From Alteribacter lacisalsi (GTDB lineage: Bacteria; Bacillota; Bacilli; Bacillales; Salisediminibacteriaceae): a stretch of 64,000 nucleotides of DNA. The stretch is from NCBI RefSeq assembly GCF_003226345.1, contig NZ_PDOF01000001.1, positions 1,302,001 to 1,366,000 on the forward strand, given 5' to 3'. This document shows, in pieces, positions 27,501 through 35,669 of the stretch; position 1 is the stretch's first letter; the number at the start of each line of letters is the position of its first letter. Under the pieces are notes generated by a model. The model did not search any database. It was not told where the DNA came from and saw only the letters and a program-made list of their open reading frames with translations. A program made the position numbers and the translations under genes.

Positions 27501-28120
27501 TCAGAGATACTAACCTCGTTTTCGTTATGCTTGTCAATCTGATTGACTACCAGCAGAATCGGCTTCTTTTCAAGTGAACACTGTTTTAAAAATTGAAGAT
27601 TGGTTTCAGACTGGACGTGATTATAATCCATTACATAGACAATCAAGTCCGTTGTGTACAGCTGCTCCATTGTTACTTTTTTATGATTATCATCAGTAGA
27701 ATCTACACCAGGTGTATCCAGGATCACACTGTGACGTCCAAGAAAAGGGAGTGGTACTGTAAGGGTCAGACCGGAAATCCGGGTCCCATTCATCCCCCAT
27801 TCCCGCACCTTGGGCCAGGGAATCTCACCTGTCCATGACTTTTGAGGTTCACTTCCTTCACTGTAAACCGTGAGTCCAGGTTCTCCGTTTTTGATTGTAA
27901 TAATGTTTGCGCTGGTTGGAATCGGACTGGTTGGTAGTACTTCGGCCCCGGTAATCCGGTTTAACAGCGAAGATTTTCCTGCGGAAAAATGTCCGCAGAT
28001 TGCGGCTTCAAATAAATGGATTTGTTTCTTAACGTCTAGCTTTTTCCGGCGATTTATTTCTTCCCGGGTAAGCGGAAGTGCTGATTGTTTTTCTGTATGA
28101 ATGTTCACTGCTGAACTCAT
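24545..28120 (-). CDS. dynA: Bacterial dynamin DynA with two fused GTPase modules
   Basis: A 1191-aa large GTPase that in B. subtilis binds membranes, promotes their fusion and helps the cell resist pore-formers and phage. Two complete dynamin halves are visible. The first has P-loop GHFSAGKSS (residues 43-51), DTPGVDSTDD (switch) and VVNQIDKHNE. The second has GAFSAGKSS near residue 625, DTPGVNSIHG near 782 and VINASDLASG. Long coiled-coil stretches follow each GTPase domain (RRQEEVQKKLQMLKDLTYYEE; AEESLQFMNAEKDEQEQ). The two P-loops and near-identical size match B. subtilis DynA. AGGAGGG precedes ATG 28120. Monocistronic; divergent from the phosphatase gene. Confidence 0.93.
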   Translation of the reverse strand: MSSAVNIHTEKQSALPLTREEINRRKKLDVKKQIHLFEAAICGHFSAGKSSLLNRITGAEVLPTSPIPTSANIITIKNGEPGLTVYSEGSEPQKSWTGEIPWPKVREWGMNGTRISGLTLTVPLPFLGRHSVILDTPGVDSTDDNHKKVTMEQLYTTDLIVYVMDYNHVQSETNLQFLKQCSLEKKPILLVVNQIDKHNENEVSISEFTSGLKEVLAKWDIAILDLFFTSMKQESHPLNEYSRFEKALKGMLYHSGDLLAPSLQRLDKGFYSALIYRLEEDRLADLADISEEMENRGFSFGMLEEKQELEVEARRLRSPEQEILDHFHNAFKRTFENVTLFPYTTTELASRYIESVKPGFKTGFFPNRRKKEAEQANRLSALAEELSDKGKTLVLYKVKDYLKNLDKSTLTNKEEAEKKLADLDLPDLETLLQDHVKTGHTDDQYVREFTSQVNKAIMKSVRKQAEDFLKLYAEGLKEVTARRQEEVQKKLQMLKDLTYYEEKRRSLENETDRYLHVINDRLDKMPKDRDLDRVYMDAMKKTFPAGAGGTWTVDLPQNSVIDTEEEEETEFVSDFDEKKADSRLTQIREVLELRKDSPVLKRERDQLLNRMKRYKNQTFMISLFGAFSAGKSSFANALLGHDVLPVSPNPTTATINFVRKSNNEFSHEDVLVTFKSEKALDAEIKAAAKELGEKIDYASLTSWKPAKKGSLTNRMRTYEAYLSILKQSLMSSDIKPGDQKKIRLDELGVYVAEEQTACLVEKAEIYFDCPITEKGIVLVDTPGVNSIHGRHTNVAFRQMRESDAIFYLTYYNHAFSKADEYFLQQMGKVNESFSRDKLYFVINASDLASGRGELNGVRKHVRNQLERNGIEKPRIHALSSREGLRWKQGEIQNEPSFSDFEQTFYSKTILELKELSYRLIEDELARFYKQAEESLQFMNAEKDEQEQKLLQVKELCRNFSDNIRTASFDTLYTDVEDQFDQLMIYLKERMRYVFNDYFSTSFNVTTLTGPSKRQMYAQFKEGLREWSSSGEQFLRQELESTSIRLEQRIRKRAEKWINEESDRIKLQLPHFYAVAEIETPSVETLIHADLQVEPEPYKDDLKSQKDFFENGRVKQVKERLTAEAASAAAGLIEENDLRFKEAVRNAVHEMESLVKDVLLTALTEEQERFETLFDPERKKVLEEEIRSLKTL

Positions 28121-28266
28121 TGATTGTCCCTCCTGCCTTCTTTCTTTACTATAACGGATCTTCCGTGATATGAGAAGGTTTTCACACGAAACGGCACTGG
28201 TCTTCAGCCAGACGTAAATAGGCGTGATACAATGAATAAAATGAAGTACATGAAAGGGTGAAGCGA

Positions 28267-28914
28267 ATGGTTAAATGGGCTTTTGTATCCGACTTTGACG
28301 GTACAATTTCATTACAGGATTTTTACTGGATGGTTATTGAGAATTACTATCCTGAGGGAGAAAAACGCTTCAGAGAATGGAAAAGCGGCGAGATCAAGGA
28401 TATCGAATTTCTGTCTGATGTTTTCTCTTCCATAAATCAGGACGAAGAGACAATCATTAATTCGATCCACCGCATGGCCATCGATCAGGATGTGCCTGAA
28501 TTTATTAAGGAAATTCAGAATAACGGTGGTGATTTCTATATACTGAGCGCAGGATCAGACTATTATATTCAGCACATTCTCGAGAAACACGGCGTCAGGA
28601 ACGTCAAAGTTTATGCAAACCGCGGTTATTACAAAAACAGGAATGTCCATATGATAACCGATGAATCGGACTGGCATTATCATGAACGGTACGGGATTGA
28701 TAAATCCAGAGTCGTTAAGCATTTAAAGCAGGAGTATGACCGCGTCTACTTTGCAGGTGACAGCGAGCCCGACTCCCATCCTGCAGCTTATGCTGACGTT
28801 ACTTTCGCGAAAGATGCGCTTCAAACGATCCTGTCAGACAAAGGGCTGGACTATGTTCCTGTAAACTCGTTTGCGCAAATACGGAATTATTTAATAAATG
28901 AAGGAAGTATTTGA
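28267..28914 (+). CDS. HAD-IB phosphatase (MtnX-like)
   Basis: About 215 aa. HAD motif I is SDFDGTIS with the nucleophilic Asp, motif II ILSAGSDYY, motif III the Lys around VVKHLK, and motif IV YFAGDSEPDSHPAAYAD. The closest named relative is MtnX of methionine salvage, but no mtn genes are nearby. The start is ATG 28267 with AAAGGG 8 nt upstream; the GTG at 28258 overlaps that site. Its stop overlaps the next start (TGATG), so translation is coupled to the dehydrogenase-like gene, suggesting the two act on linked phosphorylated metabolites. Confidence 0.8.
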   Translation: MVKWAFVSDFDGTISLQDFYWMVIENYYPEGEKRFREWKSGEIKDIEFLSDVFSSINQDEETIINSIHRMAIDQDVPEFIKEIQNNGGDFYILSAGSDYYIQHILEKHGVRNVKVYANRGYYKNRNVHMITDESDWHYHERYGIDKSRVVKHLKQEYDRVYFAGDSEPDSHPAAYADVTFAKDALQTILSDKGLDYVPVNSFAQIRNYLINEGSI

Positions 28915-29957
28915 TGCAGACCGTTAACATGCCGATTCCGTCCATCCTCGAAATCGGTGATAATCTCACTGAAAGACTGCCATCTATTCTAAAGCATGCC
29001 GGTTTTAATAACGTTATCGTCTATGGGGACAGCTACAGCACATCACTGCTTAATCGATCGCTGAGTAAAAATGGGGAAATACACGCTGAGCTTCGCACTA
29101 TGGCCCCTGGAAGCTCAATTTACGATCTTACAAATGAAGCCTTTAACACAGGTAACCCCGATGCCATTGCTGCTGCCGGAGGCGGAACCATTCTTGATTA
29201 TGGAAAATACATTTCACACCTTATAAAAAAACCGTTTATCAGTGTTCCCACATCACCTGCCAATGACGGTTTTGCAAGCGCCACCTGTTCTCTGCTGGTA
29301 AACGGCAAAAAAACAACGGTACCTGCTCAGGTACCGTACGGTGTGATTGCTGATTTAACTGAAATTAAGAAAGCGCCAGAGCCTTTTATTCTTGCAGGCA
29401 TTGGTGACCTGATGTCAAATATTACCGCCCTGCAGGATTGTGAATTTGAAATGCTCCATAAGAATACAGCAATTCATCCATTCGCCCTGATGCTCAGTAA
29501 AAAAGCGGTTAACAGCTTTGTCAGAACGCCAATGACAGACACAGCCAGTCCGGTTCTTATAAAAGAACTTACAAGTTCCCTGACAATGAGCGGCATTTCA
29601 ACTGTCATCAGCGGCAGCACTGCCCCCGTAAGTGGATCCGAACACCTGATCAGCCATGCCCTGGACAAAATATCCCCACAGCCCTGGATGCACGGCATTC
29701 AGACCGGACTGGGGGCATATATCATGGCACACGTGCAGGATCACCGTGGTGAACGGATGAAAAAAGTCTTTACACGTACCGGCTTTTTTGATCATGTAAA
29801 AAAGCAGAGGATCCCTAAGTTAACTCTGATTGAAGCGATCCATCTGGCTCCTGAAATGAAACCGGAAAGACGGACATTCCTGCACGAAAACCATTTCCGG
29901 CTTAAAGCTGAAGCCTTTGTCAATCAGGATCCGCTCTTACAAACTATTCTTGTCTAA
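28914..29957 (+). CDS. Glycerol-1-phosphate dehydrogenase-like protein (AraM family)
   Basis: 347 aa, iron/zinc-type dehydrogenase fold. AAGGGTILDYGKYISH is the nucleotide loop. SVPTSPANDGFASATCSLLV and AGIGDLMSN (metal Asp) match AraM/archaeal EgsA enzymes, which reduce dihydroxyacetone phosphate to sn-glycerol-1-phosphate. Metal histidines are expected in GSEHLISHALD and MHGIQTGLG. AAGGAAG lies upstream of ATG 28914, which overlaps the preceding stop. In B. subtilis AraM feeds PcrB and heptaprenylglycerol lipids; here it is instead coupled to a phosphatase. It ends 4 bp into the convergent DMT transporter gene. Confidence 0.82.
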   Translation: MQTVNMPIPSILEIGDNLTERLPSILKHAGFNNVIVYGDSYSTSLLNRSLSKNGEIHAELRTMAPGSSIYDLTNEAFNTGNPDAIAAAGGGTILDYGKYISHLIKKPFISVPTSPANDGFASATCSLLVNGKKTTVPAQVPYGVIADLTEIKKAPEPFILAGIGDLMSNITALQDCEFEMLHKNTAIHPFALMLSKKAVNSFVRTPMTDTASPVLIKELTSSLTMSGISTVISGSTAPVSGSEHLISHALDKISPQPWMHGIQTGLGAYIMAHVQDHRGERMKKVFTRTGFFDHVKKQRIPKLTLIEAIHLAPEMKPERRTFLHENHFRLKAEAFVNQDPLLQTILV

Positions 29958-30877
29958 CCTGCTTTTCTTCTTTTGTGAGACGCTTTACGTGCATGAAGTT
30001 TCATATCCACGTACCCGGTTCCGAGCACTACCCCGGTTGCAATGAGAAAGAAACCGGCAATCTGTGCTGGAAGAATCCGTTCTCCAAGCAGAAAAAACGA
30101 ACCAACAAGAGCAAAGAAGGGAACCAGATTGTTGAAAATCGCGGTCTGTCCTGCTCCTATTTTATGAATTGCCGCATTATAGAGTATATGACCAAGCCCC
30201 GTGGCGATAATGGCTGATGATAGAAACACAAACCAGACAAGGGCTGAATGCCCCACCGCACTCTCGATTCCCGGTGACTCCAGAATAAAGCTCACACCTA
30301 GAAGCATAACCGCACCGATCAGAAGCATCACTGCCGTCAGTTGTCTTGGAGAAATCGTATCTGATATCTTTTTAATGAAGATAAAGCTGACTGCCTGTGA
30401 AACCATTGAGATAAAAACAAGCAGATCGCCCCTTGAAATAAGTCCTGTGTCCCCGTTTTGAGTAACGACGACCGCCACGCCGGCAAAACCGGTGAGGATC
30501 CCGCACCCTCGTAAAAACGTAAGCCTGTCATTAAGAAAAATGATAGCAAGCAGCGCCGTCGTGACCGGAATCAGTCCAAGAATCAGAGAGGCGTTTGATG
30601 CGGAAGTTTCTGTGAGTCCGACAGCAAGAAGGGAGTGGTGTCCCAGTTGGCCGAAAGCGGCTGCACAGGCAATCCACCACCATTCCTTTATACTCAGTTT
30701 TCTTAGATCCTTTAAAAACCAAAGAATGATCAGGGCAGACAGGGATGCAGTCAGAATCCGGCCCCCCTGCATGGCAACAGGCGGAAAATGCTCAACCAGA
30801 AATTTTACGGCTACAACATTAAAACCCCATATGACCATAACCGCAATCAAAAGCAAATAGGTTGAGCCCTTTGTCAT
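29954..30877 (-). CDS. EamA/DMT-family transporter
   Basis: 307 aa with ten hydrophobic segments forming two EamA repeats. The first begins LLIAVMVIWGFNVVAVKFLVEHFPPV, the second DLLVFISMVSQAVSFIFIKK. NASLILGLIPVTTALLA and FNNLVPFFALVGSFFLLGE are the matching repeat ends. It probably exports metabolites or amino acids; substrate unknown. AAGGAGG precedes ATG 30877. The tail is basic (HARKASHKRRKAG). Confidence 0.85.
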   Translation of the reverse strand: MTKGSTYLLLIAVMVIWGFNVVAVKFLVEHFPPVAMQGGRILTASLSALIILWFLKDLRKLSIKEWWWIACAAAFGQLGHHSLLAVGLTETSASNASLILGLIPVTTALLAIIFLNDRLTFLRGCGILTGFAGVAVVVTQNGDTGLISRGDLLVFISMVSQAVSFIFIKKISDTISPRQLTAVMLLIGAVMLLGVSFILESPGIESAVGHSALVWFVFLSSAIIATGLGHILYNAAIHKIGAGQTAIFNNLVPFFALVGSFFLLGERILPAQIAGFFLIATGVVLGTGYVDMKLHARKASHKRRKAG

Positions 30878-31152
30878 TAGCTTGTCCTCCTTTTTCTCTC
30901 TGCTCTGTTAAAGATGTTTTTTACCTTTCCCATCTTACACAATCATCAGGAAAGTTACAAAATTAATTATTCCCTGCCACTACGGAAACCCTCCCTGGGC
31001 TGTGCCTTTGAATATTACTATATTAATTAAGTTTGTAATTTTATCGAAATTCAGGTGAATCCATTGCTATTATAGGGAAAAAATACGATAATGACCGATA
31101 TTCTTTAAAGTCTAGTTTCTTTCCACTTTACCTTCAGATGGGGTGCCCTGCT

Positions 31153-32286
31153 ATGGAGAAAAAAAGAATGATTAACGAGATCTTCGCCCTAAGAAGCATC
31201 GCCTGCCTGTGTATCGTGTTCCTTCATTCCATTGAAATTGCCCTGCGGTCCTCCTACCTTCAGGGAATGGGAACAGTGATGGTGATGATTTTTGATTCAA
31301 TTCAGGTTTTCCTGTATTTTGGGACGCCTGTTTTTATCTTTATCTCGGAATTGATTATTGCCTATTCCTACAGGAACCGGGCTATACCGGAAAACTTTTT
31401 AAATAAGCGCTTTAAATTCATCTTCATCCCATTTATCTTTATGGCCTTTTTCTACTCCCTTCCCTACGCTGTGTCCTTTACAGACTGGGGAACAAAGTTT
31501 CTACTCAACGTTTTCATAGGAGATTATCACGGTTATTTCGTTCTGATCATTTTTCAGTTTTACCTGCTCCATTTGTTTTTGCACAAGTATCTGCAGCAGG
31601 CAAATCCAAGGACGATGATCCTGCTCAGTTTCGGGATTAATATTGCCTACCTGGCTTTGTTTAATCTCACAGCCTCACCTTTTTCAAATCCTGTAATGAT
31701 GTATCTCTGGGACCGGTTTTACTGGATTCCTTTTTTCGGGTGGATTTTTTATTTTACACTTGGTTATTACTGCGGCTACTATTACGAGGAATTTAAACAG
31801 TGGGTTGTTAAAAACCGGGTGCCGATTATCATAGCACCTGTGGTATCTACATTTTTACTGCTTTTCTTCTATCACAACGATATGCTTCTTGTACACAGCT
31901 CCAAGCGGGTGGACATTCTGCTCCATACGGTTGCCATTATTTTTATCATTATGTATCTCGGACAGAAATTAAAAGTTGTGCCGCCCTTTCTTGTATCGAT
32001 CAGCCAGTATTCATTCGGAATCTATCTGATTCATGTGTTTTATCTGCATGCAGTTGATACACTTGTCAGGCTTTCCGGTCTGTCCTTTGGAACAAGCTAC
32101 ATTTTCATATTATTTCTCATCAGTGTTTTTGCTTCCATCTATACCATCAAACTGGCGAACAGATGGAAATTCGGTCAATTCATTGTTGGTAAACTAGGTG
32201 TAGGGGCAAAAGGGAAGGATTCAGATGAGTCCGGCCCCGGTCAAAACAGTTCATCCTCAGAAAACGGGCTCAGACCAAAAACCTGA
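31153..32286 (+). CDS. Acyltransferase-3 family integral membrane O-acyltransferase
   Basis: 377 aa with about ten membrane helices. The N-terminal IFALRSIACLCIVFLHSIEIAL holds the conserved Arg and His of acyltransferase-3 enzymes (OafA/IcaC/YrhL type), and SQYSFGIYLIHVFYLHAV is the family's C-terminal signature. These enzymes O-acetylate surface polysaccharides or small molecules. ATG 31153 is chosen because GGGGTGCC lies 8 nt upstream; the earlier ATG 31138 has no site. The C-terminus is polar and Ser/Gly-rich. No polysaccharide cluster is adjacent, so the acceptor is unknown. Confidence 0.82.
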   Translation: MEKKRMINEIFALRSIACLCIVFLHSIEIALRSSYLQGMGTVMVMIFDSIQVFLYFGTPVFIFISELIIAYSYRNRAIPENFLNKRFKFIFIPFIFMAFFYSLPYAVSFTDWGTKFLLNVFIGDYHGYFVLIIFQFYLLHLFLHKYLQQANPRTMILLSFGINIAYLALFNLTASPFSNPVMMYLWDRFYWIPFFGWIFYFTLGYYCGYYYEEFKQWVVKNRVPIIIAPVVSTFLLLFFYHNDMLLVHSSKRVDILLHTVAIIFIIMYLGQKLKVVPPFLVSISQYSFGIYLIHVFYLHAVDTLVRLSGLSFGTSYIFILFLISVFASIYTIKLANRWKFGQFIVGKLGVGAKGKDSDESGPGQNSSSSENGLRPKT

Positions 32287-32288
32287 AT

Positions 32289-32333
32289 GAAAAAGGCTGT
32301 ATCGGAATGAATTCCGGTTACAGCCTTTTTTAG
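32289..32333 (+). terminator. Terminator between acyltransferase and serine hydrolase
   Basis: AAAAAGGCTGTA / TACAGCCTTTTTT stem with a nested CGGAATGAATTCCGG; usable from both sides. Confidence 0.9.
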
Positions 32334-32351
32334 TATTTGCAACAGCATTCC

Positions 32352-33425
32352 TCAATCTTTTTTTGCTTCCAGAATCAACTCGAGCAGGTGCAGGCGCTGC
32401 GACTGGGTGACTCCCCTGGGAAGGAATCGAAACGTGAGCCGGTTTGAATTCACCCGATGAACAAATACAAGATCTTTCTCCGGTACAATGTCGATCGACT
32501 GGCCGTAGCGGCCGACAGCAGAATAGAGACCCAGACTTTTCCACGGCTCTTCAACCGCCACCCACCACATGTATCCATAGTCGTAAATACTGTTCCCTGG
32601 TACTGGTGCCTGCACGCTCGTGCTCCGCTCAATCCAGTCCGAAGAGATAATCTGCTCCCCGTTCCATTCTCCTTTCTGCAGGTAAAGCTGGCCAATTCTC
32701 GCCATGTCCCTGGCAGACAGTTTGAACAGATATGAGGGATGCACCGAACGGCTCGGCTCCTCTTTATATTCCGTATGAGCAAGTGAGAAATCTTCCATCT
32801 CAAGAGGTTCGGCAAGTTTTGTATTAAAATCTTCGAACAAGTCACTGCCGGATTCATTGTTATAGATCGTACCAAGAACATTAAAATCCCAGTTATTGTA
32901 ATAAAAATACGTGCCCGGCTGATGACTTTCCCTGTTGGGGCGCTGCCTGCGCATGTTCCAGGATTCTTCACCGGCTCTTAAATAAACACCTGATTTCGAG
33001 GTGAGAAGATGCCTGATCTGTGCCTGTCCCTCACTGGATGTGAGAGGCGGGAAATCAATGATTCCCAGATCAGCAAGGGTTTCGTCAAGATCCACTGTCC
33101 CGTTTTCAACATATTCTCCATACATCCCGCTGAGTATGCTTTTCCGGATCGAGTGGGCATTCGTGGTGCCTGCTGTATCTCCCCACTGGAAGAGCACCTT
33201 TCCTTTGTATATGACCATACCAGCTGTCGAATTAAGGGAATTATAGTAAGCTCTCGCTTCCTGAAGCTTTTCTTCATCCCACCCTGCTTCCTCAGGAGAT
33301 TCATATTCCTCCCAGGTTGTAGGCGACTGAAAAATAGTGGTGCCGGTTACATTCAGATAAATAAATAGAGGTATAAAGATGATCACTCCAAATAATAATG
33401 TCATTTTCAATACCCTTCTCAGCAT
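32352..33425 (-). CDS. Membrane-anchored class C beta-lactamase-like serine hydrolase
   Basis: 357 aa. A single N-terminal membrane segment (LLFGVIIFIPLFIYLNV) anchors an extracellular penicillin-binding-protein fold. SIRK in AHSIRKSIL is the SxxK serine/lysine, YYNNW the Tyr-x-Asn element, and VGRYGQSID takes the place of the KTG/HxG strand. The fold is shared by D-amino-acid peptidases, esterases and lactamases, so the substrate is open. The frame begins at GTG 33452, but ATG 33425 has AAGGTGAAAG directly upstream. Convergent with the acyltransferase gene. Confidence 0.82.
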   Translation of the reverse strand: MLRRVLKMTLLFGVIIFIPLFIYLNVTGTTIFQSPTTWEEYESPEEAGWDEEKLQEARAYYNSLNSTAGMVIYKGKVLFQWGDTAGTTNAHSIRKSILSGMYGEYVENGTVDLDETLADLGIIDFPPLTSSEGQAQIRHLLTSKSGVYLRAGEESWNMRRQRPNRESHQPGTYFYYNNWDFNVLGTIYNNESGSDLFEDFNTKLAEPLEMEDFSLAHTEYKEEPSRSVHPSYLFKLSARDMARIGQLYLQKGEWNGEQIISSDWIERSTSVQAPVPGNSIYDYGYMWWVAVEEPWKSLGLYSAVGRYGQSIDIVPEKDLVFVHRVNSNRLTFRFLPRGVTQSQRLHLLELILEAKKD

Positions 33426-33624
33426 TTCTTTCACCTTCAGCCTGTTCAACACCGATTTTACGTATCATTGTACGTTCTGACAACAAAGATAGCAAACCGG
33501 ACACCGTCTGCATCTCAAGTTACGTATTAGCGAGCATAAACAACCAGCAACTGTGAAGCCCAGGTTAAGTCATTCTTTTTTTGAGTCACCGGCCTCCGTT
33601 TCACTTGCTCAATAGCAACAATCT

Positions 33625-33660
33625 TAGACTCCTGCAAAGTGAAGATGAGACCCCGCAGTG
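33625..33660. repeat. Relic of the GC-rich repeat, in a 340-bp gene-free gap
   Basis: GAGACCCCGCAGTG is identical to the reverse complement of part of the 35432 element (CACTGCGGGGTCTC) and is preceded by AGACTCCTGC, another piece of that core. The rest of 33426-33762 shows no gene. A weak GAGACCCCG..CGGGGCTC hairpin here may stop putP transcription, but it lacks a T-run. Confidence 0.45.
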
Positions 33661-33762
33661 ACAGGCACAACGGGGCTCAGCATTTTGCCTTTATCTCGTT
33701 CTATTTGTAAGAATTTCTGTCTGTAAAAACACTATTGGACCAGCTTTCCGTTCACCATAAAA

Positions 33763-35253
33763 TCAAATGTCCGATGTCTTAACAGAGTCAAATTCCGCCT
33801 TGATTTTTTCGGACGGGGGAGGTCCTGTCAGACTGAAAATCACGATCGCCAGCATTCCGGCAATAAATCCGGGAACGATTTCATACATGTCCCAGACACC
33901 GCCGGACAGTCCGATCAGATCAAGATTTGTCCAGACAATAACCATAAGACCTCCGGTAATGATACCTGCTGCCGCTCCGTTTCTTGTCATTCGTTTCCAG
34001 AAAAGCGACAAAATGATTACCGGACCGAATGCTGCCCCGAAACCGCCCCATGCATAAGCAACGAGGTCGAGAACGGTGCTGTCCGGATTGTAGGCAAGTG
34101 CAATGGCAATCAGTGCAATGACCACAACGCCCAGGCGTCCGACCAGAACGAGTTCTTTCTGGGATGCATTCTTTCGGAATATTGCCTTATAAAAATCCTC
34201 CGTAAGTGCACTTGAGGAGACGAGAAGCTGGGAGTCAATCGTACTCATAATTGCTGATAGTATGGCTGCAAGCAGAAATCCTGCAACGATTGGATGAAAA
34301 AGAACCTGGGTAAAGGCTATAAATACGGTTTCCGGGTCATCCAGCGGCTGTGAAGTAAAGCTCTCAAAATATGCAAGCCCGACAAGACCAACGAACATAG
34401 CTCCTGTCAGTGAAATCACGAGCCAGGTCATCCCGACCAGCCTTGCTTTCGGAATTTCTCTAGATGATTTGACGGCCATGAATCTGGTAATGATATGCGG
34501 CTGACCGAAGTACCCCAGACCCCATGCGAGCAGGGAAATCAATCCAACAACGGTCATGCCGGAAAAGGCGTCCAGATTGGAGGGATCTATATTCCCAACG
34601 TGACCCATCGTGTCATTCCATCCGCCCATTTCTGTGATAGCCACAATAGGTACGATTATTATGGCAAGGAACATGAGAATACCCTGGAAGAAGTCCGTCC
34701 AGCTTACAGCCAGAAAGCCGCCAAGGAATGTGTATGAAATAATAACAATCGCACCAATCCAGAGCGCTGCTGTATAATCAAGATCAAAGGAATTCTCAAA
34801 AAGGACAGCCCCGCCTACAAGACCTGCCGATGTATAAAAGGCAAAGAAAAGCAGGATGAATACAGCCGAAATGACTCTCAGGATTTTTGAATGGTCGTGG
34901 AATCGGTTTTCAAAATAGTCGGGAAGCGTGATCGAATCTCCGGCAATTTCAGTATAAATCCGCAGCCGCTTGGCGATGAACTGCCAGTTTATGTATGCTC
35001 CAACGGCCAGCCCGACTCCGATCCACATTTCACCCATCCCACCGGCGTACAGCGCCCCGGGAAGTCCCAGCAGGAGCCAGCCGCTTAAATCCGATGCACC
35101 GGCACTGAGAGCCGCCACACCGCCGCCGAGCCGCCTTCCCCCCAGCACATAATCCGAAAGGTTATTCGTCATTCTGTATGCAACGAGTCCAACCGCCAGC
35201 AGACCGATAAGGTAAACGATAAACGTGACTAAAGTTGCTGTGTTAATTTCCAT
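33763..35253 (-). CDS. putP: Sodium/proline symporter PutP
   Basis: 496 aa, 13 predicted helices, SSS family. YVLGGRRLGGGVAALSAGASDLSGWLLLG contains the core Na+/proline region of TM2, and GYFGQPHIITRFMAVKSS, SAIMSTIDSQLLVSSSALTEDFYK and YNPDSTVLDLVAYAWGGFGAAFGP are strongly PutP/OpuE-like. In salt-adapted Bacilli it imports proline as compatible solute or nutrient. GAGGAGGG lies upstream of ATG 35253. The preceding 35-aa gene ends only 4 bp away, so the two are one operon. Confidence 0.92.
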   Translation of the reverse strand: MEINTATLVTFIVYLIGLLAVGLVAYRMTNNLSDYVLGGRRLGGGVAALSAGASDLSGWLLLGLPGALYAGGMGEMWIGVGLAVGAYINWQFIAKRLRIYTEIAGDSITLPDYFENRFHDHSKILRVISAVFILLFFAFYTSAGLVGGAVLFENSFDLDYTAALWIGAIVIISYTFLGGFLAVSWTDFFQGILMFLAIIIVPIVAITEMGGWNDTMGHVGNIDPSNLDAFSGMTVVGLISLLAWGLGYFGQPHIITRFMAVKSSREIPKARLVGMTWLVISLTGAMFVGLVGLAYFESFTSQPLDDPETVFIAFTQVLFHPIVAGFLLAAILSAIMSTIDSQLLVSSSALTEDFYKAIFRKNASQKELVLVGRLGVVVIALIAIALAYNPDSTVLDLVAYAWGGFGAAFGPVIILSLFWKRMTRNGAAAGIITGGLMVIVWTNLDLIGLSGGVWDMYEIVPGFIAGMLAIVIFSLTGPPPSEKIKAEFDSVKTSDI

Positions 35254-35257
35254 TCCA

Positions 35258-35365
35258 TTATTCCCTCCTCTCGGTAAAGTAAGTTACGACAGATAGTACA
35301 ATCAGCAGAACCATGGGAACAAACAGCCAGAACATTGTTGGCCCAGAGAGCCCATACTCTTCCAT
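35258..35365 (-). CDS. 35-aa symporter small accessory protein
   Basis: Too short for routine gene finding. MEEYGLSGPTMFWLF begins a single membrane helix that ends in a charged TERRE tail. AAAGGAGGTGC before ATG 35365 is the strongest ribosome site in this part of the window. The gene is 4 bp from putP. Small single-helix proteins encoded just before SSS symporters are a known pattern (annotated as symporter small accessory protein); a role in carrier stability or assembly is inferred. Confidence 0.78.
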   Translation of the reverse strand: MEEYGLSGPTMFWLFVPMVLLIVLSVVTYFTERRE

Positions 35366-35431
35366 AAAAGCACCTCCTTTATTAAAAGCCTTACATGTAA
35401 ATACCCTAATGGCTCTTAGGGAAAACAAAAA

Positions 35432-35669
35432 AGAGGCCGGGACAGAAGTGTTTTCTACAGACGAAAACCCGAACAATCGCTAGCCGGCGTCAATAAACGC
35501 TCCTGAAATATTCGCTGCTTTCCGCGGGAAGCGGCTGAGCCTCCGCGTGCTCCGCACTGCGGGGTCTCACCTGCGCTTTTCTTCCCGCAAGAGTCAGCGA
35601 ATATTTCATCCGCTTTAATACGATTTGTTCGGGTTCTCAATGTTACATTTCACTTATGTCCCAGCATCT
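35432..35669. mobile_element. MITE-like element (family B) running into the msrAB 3' end
   Basis: Left end AGAGGCCGGGACAGAAGTG and right end (reverse complement) AGATGCTGGGACATAAGTG match at 16 of 19 positions. Inside them, AACCCGAACAA is inverted again, and 13-bp arms GAAATATTCGCTG / CAGCGAATATTTC close a core with TTTCCGCGGGAAG and CTTCCCGC. No protein is encoded. The right end contains the last codons and the stop of msrAB. No clean target duplication was found. Confidence 0.7.
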
